6,133 nucleotides of DNA from Fidelibacterota bacterium (GTDB taxonomy: Bacteria; Fidelibacterota; UBA8477; JABMPR01), in NCBI GenBank assembly GCA_030595455.1, contig JAUVDF010000067.1, forward strand, positions 1 through 6,133, written 5' to 3'. The stretch's first letter is position 1, and every line of letters begins with the position of its first letter. The notes beneath the pieces were generated by a model that worked only from the letters and a program-made list of their open reading frames with translations, was not told the origin of the DNA and did no database searches. Of the stretch, positions 1-4,833 are shown one piece after another. The translations under genes and the position numbers were made by a program.

Positions 1-237
1 AACATTCTTTATTAAACTACTTTTCATAAATACGAGTTCATTGCGCCACACTGGCGAGCTGACCTTAACAAACAGGACTCCATTTTCAATTTTTTCTGCT
101 TCGCTGACCTCAGAGATACGTTCTCCAACGATCTCAGCCCACTGGGTAACGGCCTTGTTTTGTTGGATGGCCCTATCAATACCTAAATCCCGAAAGAGCT
201 GGGCAAAAACATTTCCGATAATCTGAGATCTAGCCAT
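1..237 (-). CDS. DUF721 / DciA-family protein, 3' end cut by window edge
   Basis: The first 79 codons are visible, starting at ATG 235-237; the gene runs off the left edge. The protein starts MARSQIIGNVFAQL. It shows the DUF721 pattern: an N-terminal helical segment, then W33-x3-V37-G38, a strand reading GVLFVKVSS (residues 53-61), and W64-x2-E67-L68. DUF721 proteins include DciA, the widespread loader or recruiter of the replicative helicase DnaB in bacteria lacking DnaC/DnaI; that role here is inferred from the family. The start codon lies inside the end of recF: the genes overlap by 8 bases (230-237) in different frames, which implies translational coupling and one transcript. A modest GGAAAG ribosome-binding sequence sits 10 bases upstream of the ATG, within recF. 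The placement directly after dnaN-recF matches a common bacterial arrangement in which gyrB often comes next. Confidence 0.85.
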   Translation of the reverse strand, partial: MARSQIIGNVFAQLFRDLGIDRAIQQNKAVTQWAEIVGERISEVSEAEKIENGVLFVKVSSPVWRNELVFMKSSLIKNV

Positions 238-1348
238 GGGCTTGTATCTTTCCAGCATCAATTATTTGTAAAGTGTCACCCTCAACATTAAGGCCATGAT
301 GTCTCAGATCAGCCAGGTCGGTGGCGGTGATAAATATTTGATGTTTTCCCCTCAGGCTTTCTACAATCATCAGGCTGCGCTTCACATCTAATTCAGCAAA
401 GAGATCGTCTAATAGAAAGATAGGAGTTTCATTCAAAAAATTTTCCAGGAAATGACCTTCCGCAAATTTAACCGCAACCAAAACCAGTTTATGTTCACCT
501 TGTGAACCAAATTTTCGCAAATCTTTAGTGTTAAGAAAAAAGGTAAACAGATCTCGGTGAGGTCCCCGAGTACTTGTGCCTTTTCGCATGTCTTCAGCCA
601 ATGAGTCCTGATAGGCTTTACGGTAATGACCTTCCGGATCTCCAGAGGTAGTCCTTACGTTAGAAATGAAAGCCATTTTTAACGACTTTTCCTGTTCCAG
701 TTGCTCGTATGCACTGTATAGTAATTTTTTGAATTCGGTGAGGTGTTTACTGCGCGCTTCATGGAGCCGGGCTGATACCTGGGCACGTTGATCATCCAGG
801 GTAGAGATCAGGATGCGATCAATGGCAGTACCGTCATTGGCATAAGCTTGAAGCATGGCATTCCGCTGCTTTAAGATTCGAGCATAGGTCTGCAGCTGTT
901 CCAGATACACTGGATCTACCTGAGACAGTAATTTATTAAAAAATAATCGTCTAATTTCAGGTGAACCAAAAGTTAATTCACCATCTTCCGGAGTCAGAGA
1001 AACAGACGGGAATTGACCAATAATTTGAGCCCGACTGCTTAAGTTTTTATTGTCAACGCTCACGGTTTTTTTGCGGGCTGACTCGACCTTTAGGCGCACT
1101 TCATGTTCATCACCCTGATGATTAGCGAAAACCCCCTTCAACTGATATCCGACCTGGCCATGACGTGACAGATCAGCATCCAGGCGGGTCTTAAAACTAC
1201 GGGTATAGGCAAGACTGTGAATAGCTTCAAGGATGGTGGTTTTTCCGGCACCGTTTTCACCATGCAGAATATTGGTATATTGACCAAACTCCATAGAAAC
1301 CTGCTCGTATTTACGAAAATCAATCATTGTGAGGGCTTTAATCAGCAT
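230..1348 (-). CDS. recF: DNA replication and repair protein RecF
   Basis: A 372-residue SMC/Rad50-like ATPase of normal RecF length (about 360-375). RecF works with RecO and RecR to load RecA at single-strand gaps and stalled forks in the cytoplasm. Visible motifs are: an N-terminal strand ending in DFRKYE (10-15); Walker A GENGAGKTT (30-38); the RecF-typical RGPHRDL (261-267); the ABC signature region SQGEHK (282-287); Walker B LLDDLFAELD (312-321); and a D/H-loop region IFITATDL near residue 340. The start at 1346-1348 is preferred over the internal Met8 because the family begins with a short β-strand, here MLIKALTMIDF. Its ribosome-binding site is weak (only AGG very close to the ATG). 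dnaN lies 143 bases upstream, and the DUF721 gene overlaps its 3' end. A promoter-like element lies just upstream. No key residues are missing. Confidence 0.97.
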   Translation of the reverse strand: MLIKALTMIDFRKYEQVSMEFGQYTNILHGENGAGKTTILEAIHSLAYTRSFKTRLDADLSRHGQVGYQLKGVFANHQGDEHEVRLKVESARKKTVSVDNKNLSSRAQIIGQFPSVSLTPEDGELTFGSPEIRRLFFNKLLSQVDPVYLEQLQTYARILKQRNAMLQAYANDGTAIDRILISTLDDQRAQVSARLHEARSKHLTEFKKLLYSAYEQLEQEKSLKMAFISNVRTTSGDPEGHYRKAYQDSLAEDMRKGTSTRGPHRDLFTFFLNTKDLRKFGSQGEHKLVLVAVKFAEGHFLENFLNETPIFLLDDLFAELDVKRSLMIVESLRGKHQIFITATDLADLRHHGLNVEGDTLQIIDAGKIQAHG

Positions 1349-1378
1349 ACCTGGATTATATGGAAGCTATCTATCATT

Positions 1379-1408
1379 ATTATACAGAACACCATTTCAA
1401 TATGTCAT
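1379..1408 (-). promoter_or_regulatory. Predicted recF promoter in the dnaN-recF gap
   Basis: Read on the minus strand, ATGACA (1403-1408, 5 of 6 matches to TTGACA) is followed after 18 bases by a perfect TATAAT (1379-1384). The -10 box is 30 bases before the recF ATG, giving a predicted leader of roughly 24 bases. A second TATAAT lies at 1355-1360, only 6 bases before the ATG, with no convincing -35 partner. This assumes a housekeeping sigma factor with the usual consensus; lineages with a different promoter consensus would not use it this way. Confidence 0.5.
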
Positions 1409-1413
1409 CCGTG

Positions 1414-1429
1414 CAAGCAGTCTCGCTTG
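1414..1429 (-). repeat. Small inverted repeat upstream of the recF promoter
   Basis: CAAGC (1414-1418) and GCTTG (1425-1429) form a 5-bp stem with a 6-base loop in the dnaN-recF gap, 5 bases upstream of the predicted -35 box. On the minus strand it is not followed by a run of T, so it is not a classic intrinsic terminator for dnaN. It could be a weak operator or simply chance. Confidence 0.25.
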
Positions 1430-1491
1430 TCCTTGTTTTCCCCATAGTGTTGAATCAGTGTAACGACCGGCTGTCCTGCTAAGAACCCTGT

Positions 1492-2607
1492 CTAACCCTG
1501 GAGCCTGATAGGCATCAAGAGCATTACTAATTCTTCCTTGTCGGCCTGGACTTCCGGTAGGATTAACCCAGGACCAATCTCTGAACCCAGCCTGAAGACA
1601 ACTCGATCTGTTTCTACATTTTTAAGCATGTCTTTCAGATAAATGGAGTTGTAGCCCAGGGTTAACTCTTCACCATCGTACTCTGCCAGAACTTGTTCTC
1701 TGGCGCTGGTACTGGCTTCGGGGTCTTCAGTAAAAACTTCAAGGTATCCAGGGTGCAGTTTTAAGGCAACCTGATGAGTCGTGCGGTTAGAAAAAATAGA
1801 AACACGGCGAACCGTTGTTACCAGTTCCTGGCTGGAGAGAGTGACCGTTTTGTCATTTGCTGAGGGAATTACACTTCCGTAATCAGGATACTGTTCATCG
1901 ATAAGACGGCTAAAAATGGTAGCATTCTCAGTAGCGACACTTATATATTTTTCTCCAACTGCCAGATTTATACTATCTCCATCGTCTAGAAAAGATTGGA
2001 TAAGCGATAAGAATTTTGGGGGCACAATAATATTCGCTTCAAAATCAGGGGAGGTAAAATCACGATTGGTATACTTAACCAAGCGATGACCATCAGTGGC
2101 TACAGCACGGATGTGATCTTTTTTCAGCTCAAACATGACCCCTAGCAAAGCTGGTTTCAGCTCATCTTTTGATACCGCAAAAACAGTTTTTTCAACGGTG
2201 CGCTTTAGAACACTGGATTTGATTTCTAGCGTATTTATTGGTCCTAATTCAGGAGCTTCAGGAAAATCCATCGCTGGGCGACCAACAATTTTGTAGGTAC
2301 CCCCAGATGTCGATAGTGTTACTCGGTTATCATCAGACCAGGCAAAGGTCAGCTCGGTATCAGGCAGTTCGTTAGTGATCTCCTGAAGCAAGCGAACAGG
2401 CAAAGCGACAGCACCATCTTCGTCACCAGTAACATTTAAATTCAGAGTATAAGTAATTTCAATATCAGTACTGCGCATTGAGAGGACATTCCCTGAAACT
2501 GTGAAGAGAATGTGATTTAGAATAGGCATGGTTGAGCGAGTAGGGCTGACGCGCGCCACTTTTTGCAAGCCGTGTAGAAGTGTTGACGATTCAACAGTAA
2601 ATTGCAT
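1492..2607 (-). CDS. dnaN: DNA polymerase III beta subunit (sliding clamp)
   Basis: A 371-residue β-clamp, the usual length for the family (about 365-380). The protein dimerises into a ring around DNA and tethers DNA polymerase III and many other clamp-binding proteins. The sequence begins MQFTVESSTLLHGLQKV and continues with PTRSTMPILNHILF, the typical domain I start. It has IVGRPAMDFPEAP near the end of domain I, and ATDGHRLVKY in domain II, which matches the conserved (A)TDGHRL signature. It ends LLMPIRLQG, matching the family's C-terminal MPxRL that helps form the peptide-binding pocket. Three clamp domains of about 120 residues each are present. The start at 2605-2607 is supported by GGAG at 2617-2620 with a 9-base spacer. 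It is followed by recF on the same strand. trxB, rather than dnaA, lies upstream, 243 bases away. Confidence 0.98.
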   Translation of the reverse strand: MQFTVESSTLLHGLQKVARVSPTRSTMPILNHILFTVSGNVLSMRSTDIEITYTLNLNVTGDEDGAVALPVRLLQEITNELPDTELTFAWSDDNRVTLSTSGGTYKIVGRPAMDFPEAPELGPINTLEIKSSVLKRTVEKTVFAVSKDELKPALLGVMFELKKDHIRAVATDGHRLVKYTNRDFTSPDFEANIIVPPKFLSLIQSFLDDGDSINLAVGEKYISVATENATIFSRLIDEQYPDYGSVIPSANDKTVTLSSQELVTTVRRVSIFSNRTTHQVALKLHPGYLEVFTEDPEASTSAREQVLAEYDGEELTLGYNSIYLKDMLKNVETDRVVFRLGSEIGPGLILPEVQADKEELVMLLMPIRLQG

Positions 2608-2850
2608 GGTTTTGATCTCCGATTGTCGGGTTGTTCTCTGTCCTTAAACTAGCAAACCAAGCTAAACTTTGATAAGGGCAAATCAAAGCTTGAACCTGCA
2701 TGCTTTTAGCTCAAAATGGATATTTTCGTCCAAAACACCCCTTTAAACGCCGCGAAATGAATTAAGGCAGGGGTAACCTAGGGTAAATCAATGAATAATG
2801 AGGTATAGATATCCAGGATTTATAGATATATACGGAAGGAGATGGTTTTT
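2608..2850. other. 243-base gene-free leader upstream of dnaN
   Basis: No credible coding sequence or RNA gene is seen here. The contents that can be named are a bulged hairpin (2658-2692), a pair of GGGTAA repeats exactly 10 bases apart (2771-2776 and 2781-2786), and a pair of TATAGATAT repeats 17 bases apart (2804-2812 and 2821-2829). The dnaN promoter is expected within it, but no -35/-10 pair stood out; the best is a weak TTGATT followed 19 bases later by CTTAAT on the minus strand. No intrinsic terminator is visible after trxB, so readthrough from the redox operon into dnaN is possible. No TTATCCACA-type boxes were found, so it does not look like a replication origin. Confidence 0.6.
2658..2692 (-). 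repeat. Bulged inverted repeat in the dnaN leader
   Basis: The outer arms CAAGC (2658-2662) and GCTTG (2688-2692) and the inner arms TTTGAT (2668-2673) and ATCAAA (2682-2687) pair into an 11-bp stem with a 5-base bulge on one side and an 8-base loop. It lies 50-85 bases before the dnaN start codon. If the dnaN transcript starts upstream of it, it would fold in the leader RNA; otherwise it may be a protein-binding site. No T-run follows, so it is not a terminator. Confidence 0.4.
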
Positions 2851-3789
2851 TTATTTTTGCAGGTAGTCGATTGCTGAAAGGGCTGCAATTGTTCCATCAG
2901 AGACAGCCGTGGTTATTTGCCGAAATTGTTTTTCCCGAACATCGCCAGCCGCAAAAACCCCATCAATATTGGTCGCCATATTTTCGTCTGTTATAATCTC
3001 ATTTCGAGCATTTAAGATTATTGAATCTGGCAAGGAGTCAGTATTGGCGATATACCCAATAAAAATAAAAATTCCATCAGCGAACACTTGAGATCGAGCT
3101 TTTGTCTTCATGTGCATAATCTCAACCCCCTTGAGAGTTTGATCTCCAATAATATGTTGGATCTCAGATTCCATAATAAAGGATATTTTAGCATTATTCT
3201 GAGCCAATTTTATTGCATGTTCTGTCGCTTGGAAGTGATCAAACTGGTGGATTACAGTCACTTTCCTGGCGTACTGTGTTAAGGAGACGGCTTCTTCCAG
3301 GGCTGAATTTCCGCCACCAACAACCAGAATCTCTTTGTCGGTGAAAAAATCGCCATCACAGGTGGCACAGTAAGAGATTCCCTGGCCTTTAAATTGTGAC
3401 TCACCATTAACCCCCAGGGGTCTTGGTGTTCCACCGCTAGCGATAATGATTGATTTGGCTGCAAACACTTCATCACCATCAATTTCTACTTGTTTTAGTT
3501 CACCAGAGAGATCGATACCGGTAACTTCAACATTTGATTCGAAATCACACCCAAAAGCTTTGGCTTGAGCTTTCATCTTGAGACTTAAATCACGGCCGGA
3601 GATATCAATATCAACACCAGGAAAGTTTGCAATTGCGTGTGTAAGCACCATCTGTCCGCCAATTGATCCCTCGTTTATGATGAGTGTTTTTACTTTGGCG
3701 CGACCAAGATAAATACCTGCAGTCAGTCCAGCAGGTCCCCCTCCTAAAATGATTACATCATAGGTCTCAGTGATGTTGTTTTTAGTCAT
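2851..3789 (-). CDS. trxB: Thioredoxin-reductase-type flavoprotein with altered NADPH motif
   Basis: A 312-residue low-molecular-weight thioredoxin reductase fold of normal length. Seen in order: FAD-binding GGGPAG (16-21); an SGGTPRPLG segment (118-126); the redox-active CATC (141-144) followed by DGDFF; a second dinucleotide-binding motif GGGNSALEEA (158-167); and the C-terminal FAD motif DGVFAAGDVR (276-285) with the usual QITTAVSDGTIAA tail. The family moves electrons from a pyridine nucleotide through FAD to the CxxC and on to a thioredoxin. Unusually, the HRRxxxR stretch that grips the 2'-phosphate of NADPH reads HQFDHFQ (181-187), with all three arginines replaced. NADH, or another donor, is therefore more likely than NADPH (inference). 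The start overlaps the stop of the thioredoxin-like gene as ATGA (3786-3789), with no clear ribosome-binding site, so translation is probably coupled. Confidence 0.93.
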   Translation of the reverse strand: MTKNNITETYDVIILGGGPAGLTAGIYLGRAKVKTLIINEGSIGGQMVLTHAIANFPGVDIDISGRDLSLKMKAQAKAFGCDFESNVEVTGIDLSGELKQVEIDGDEVFAAKSIIIASGGTPRPLGVNGESQFKGQGISYCATCDGDFFTDKEILVVGGGNSALEEAVSLTQYARKVTVIHQFDHFQATEHAIKLAQNNAKISFIMESEIQHIIGDQTLKGVEIMHMKTKARSQVFADGIFIFIGYIANTDSLPDSIILNARNEIITDENMATNIDGVFAAGDVREKQFRQITTAVSDGTIAALSAIDYLQK

Positions 3790-4127
3790 GAGAATTGTAC
3801 GTCGAGGATATCTTTAATTTGTTTCTTGGATTGGATTGAAGAGGTGGCTTCAACAGCTTCACCGTTCTTAAAATAGAAGGTAAATGGCAGTCCCATGAAC
3901 TTTGCAGCTTTCGGATGACTACGAAGAACATTGGCATAGGGCGCATCAAAAGCCATATCATAAAAAGTTACGTGGTCATATTTCTCTTCCAGGTTTTCCA
4001 TAACATCATAAACTGGCAGACACATAGGTCCCATTCTGCCACAGCAGATCATAACATTTTCATTATTTTCGACAACCTGATTGAAATCTTCAACAGATGT
4101 GAGGTGTTTGAGGTTTGTGCTTAACAT
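3786..4127 (-). CDS. Small thioredoxin-fold protein with atypical cysteines
   Basis: A 113-residue protein of thioredoxin size. It has a β-strand reading ENVMI, a cysteine-rich turn ICCGRMGPMCLP (27-38), a helix VYDVMENLEE, a strand VTFYDMAFD, and then GLPFTFYFKNGE. That last segment matches the cis-proline strand and FxNG turn of thioredoxins. The classical WCGPC is absent: Cys28, Cys29 and Cys36 are present instead, with no CxxC. The probable role is as a partner of the reductase encoded immediately downstream, with which it shares an ATGA overlap. The start at 4125-4127 is chosen over an upstream in-frame ATG (4155-4157), because AGGAG lies 7 bases before it and the extra ten residues (MYINNCRSFT) do not look thioredoxin-like. 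It could be a thiol-disulfide carrier, a peroxidase-linked donor, or a metal- or persulfide-handling variant; the sequence does not decide. Confidence 0.8.
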   Translation of the reverse strand: MLSTNLKHLTSVEDFNQVVENNENVMICCGRMGPMCLPVYDVMENLEEKYDHVTFYDMAFDAPYANVLRSHPKAAKFMGLPFTFYFKNGEAVEATSSIQSKKQIKDILDVQFS

Positions 4128-4134
4128 TGTAAAA

Positions 4135-4139
4135 CTCCT
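4135..4139 (-). promoter_or_regulatory. Ribosome-binding site that sets the thioredoxin-like start
   Basis: AGGAG on the minus strand with a 7-base spacer to the ATG at 4125-4127. This is the strongest such site in the window, and it fixes the start 30 bases inside the longest open frame. Confidence 0.8.
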
Positions 4140-4148
4140 GCAATTATT

Positions 4149-4158
4149 TATGTACATA
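4149..4158. repeat. 10-bp perfect palindrome upstream of the redox operon
   Basis: TATGTACATA is its own reverse complement. It lies about 20 bases before the start of the thioredoxin-like gene. Its position would suit a repressor site or a leader hairpin, but it is short and AT-rich and may be chance. Confidence 0.25.
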
Positions 4159-4178
4159 CTTGTTCTAAACTACGGTCT

Positions 4179-4207
4179 TTGATATTGTTTGATCGCAGGC
4201 GTTACAA
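4179..4207 (-). promoter_or_regulatory. Possible promoter of the thioredoxin-like/trxB operon
   Basis: On the minus strand, TTGTAA (4202-4207) and TATCAA (4179-4184) are 17 bases apart, each with 4 of 6 matches to consensus. They lie about 50 bases upstream of the chosen start. This is a weak match, but it is the best seen in this intergenic region. Confidence 0.3.
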
Positions 4208-4226
4208 TTTACTATTCAACATCTTA

Positions 4227-4252
4227 ACAGCAGAGGGATTGGGTTTTGCTGT
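4227..4252. repeat. Inverted repeat between divergent genes
   Basis: ACAGCA (4227-4232) and TGCTGT (4247-4252) form a perfect 6-bp dyad with a 14-base spacer. It sits in the gap between the redox operon and the divergent membrane-protein gene. The spacing (arm centres 20 bases, about two helical turns, apart) would fit a dimeric regulator binding on one DNA face. No regulator gene is in the window. Confidence 0.3.
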
Positions 4253-4287
4253 CTTTTCTCAAGTACACCTTGTAGATTACAATAATT

Positions 4288-4728
4288 ATGAAAAACCTTA
4301 AAATCATTATTATTGATGTGGTTACTCAAAAGCCCTTTCGTGCCAGAATAGGATTAGTATTAATGGGCATTATAGTAGGACTATACCACCCCTGGCAGGG
4401 TAGTAGGGACTATCTAGCTCTATCCACAACGGGGATTGGTATTTTGCTCGGATTCTCGACGCTTATTTATACGTTTATGTTTACGCTGTATCGAATTTTT
4501 CAGCAGTTGTTTAAGTGGGGTAACAAGCTGCCAGAGAGAATTCGGAATTATGATGAACGGAATTTATTAAGAATTGCAGGCTTCTATTGGTTCCTGCCTT
4601 TTGGTGGGACACTGATAATAATCTCGCAGGCAACCAGCACTGATGAAATGGCGTTTGGAATAAGTTTCATGATCCAGGGTCTGTCCATGGTGGTGGCTTC
4701 CCGGTTTTCGCAAATTGTAAAAAAGTAA
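4288..4728 (+). CDS. Four-helix membrane protein of unknown function
   Basis: A 146-residue protein that I do not recognise. Four hydrophobic segments are visible at about residues 20-34, 43-69, 94-113 and 120-138. Basic residues cluster before the first segment (KPFRAR), between the second and third (KWGNKLPERIR) and at the C-terminus (VKK). By the positive-inside rule both termini should be cytoplasmic, with two short outer loops (HPWQGSRDY and SQATSTDE). No catalytic, metal-binding or transport signature and no cleavable signal peptide is seen. The start ATG at 4288 has no clear ribosome-binding site, but an in-frame TAG ten bases upstream rules out a longer ATG-started version. The gene is divergent from the redox operon (160-base gap) and 105 bases upstream of priA on the same strand. 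Neither neighbour gives a firm functional clue. Confidence 0.75.
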   Translation: MKNLKIIIIDVVTQKPFRARIGLVLMGIIVGLYHPWQGSRDYLALSTTGIGILLGFSTLIYTFMFTLYRIFQQLFKWGNKLPERIRNYDERNLLRIAGFYWFLPFGGTLIIISQATSTDEMAFGISFMIQGLSMVVASRFSQIVKK

Positions 4729-4738
4729 GATCACTGCT

Positions 4739-4766
4739 TTGCAATATGCACACCCCAAGTTATTTT
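4739..4766 (+). promoter_or_regulatory. Possible priA promoter
   Basis: TTGCAA (4739-4744) and TATTTT (4761-4766) are 16 bases apart, 4 of 6 matches each, just downstream of the membrane-protein stop codon. It is a weak match. No terminator is visible in this 105-base gap, so cotranscription with the upstream gene is equally possible. Confidence 0.25.
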
Positions 4767-4833
4767 TACTTTAGCTAACCGCTAATCGCTGAATAACACT
4801 TCACTTTAAGAGCAGGAGCATTCATTTTATAAG

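Noticed and set aside
41..226. 61-codon plus-strand open frame at the left edge
   Set aside because: The opposite strand encodes a clear DUF721 protein with conserved W, VG and WxxEL positions, so this frame is a shadow.
1217..1447. 76-codon plus-strand open frame across the recF start
   Set aside because: It is antisense to the conserved recF N-terminus including Walker A, resembles no known protein and has no ribosome-binding site; it is a shadow of recF.
2608..2850. Replication origin upstream of dnaN
   Set aside because: Origins often lie near dnaN, but no cluster of TTATCCACA-like sites and no dnaA gene is present here.
3088..3282. Plus-strand open frame inside trxB
   Set aside because: It lies wholly antisense to conserved trxB coding sequence, with no independent coding signs.
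4020..4046. Frameshift or sequencing error as the reason for the missing WCGPC
   Set aside because: The frame is continuous on both sides, with good thioredoxin-fold sequence and the cis-proline strand in the same frame, so the odd cysteine pattern looks genuine.
4128..4157. Upstream in-frame ATG that would lengthen the thioredoxin-like protein by ten residues
   Set aside because: A strong AGGAG with 7-base spacing sits before the internal ATG at 4125-4127. The longer start has no ribosome-binding site, and the extra residues do not resemble a thioredoxin N-terminus.
4420..4428. CTATCCACA, one mismatch from a DnaA box
   Set aside because: It is a single copy inside the membrane-protein coding sequence with no neighbouring boxes, so it is most likely chance.
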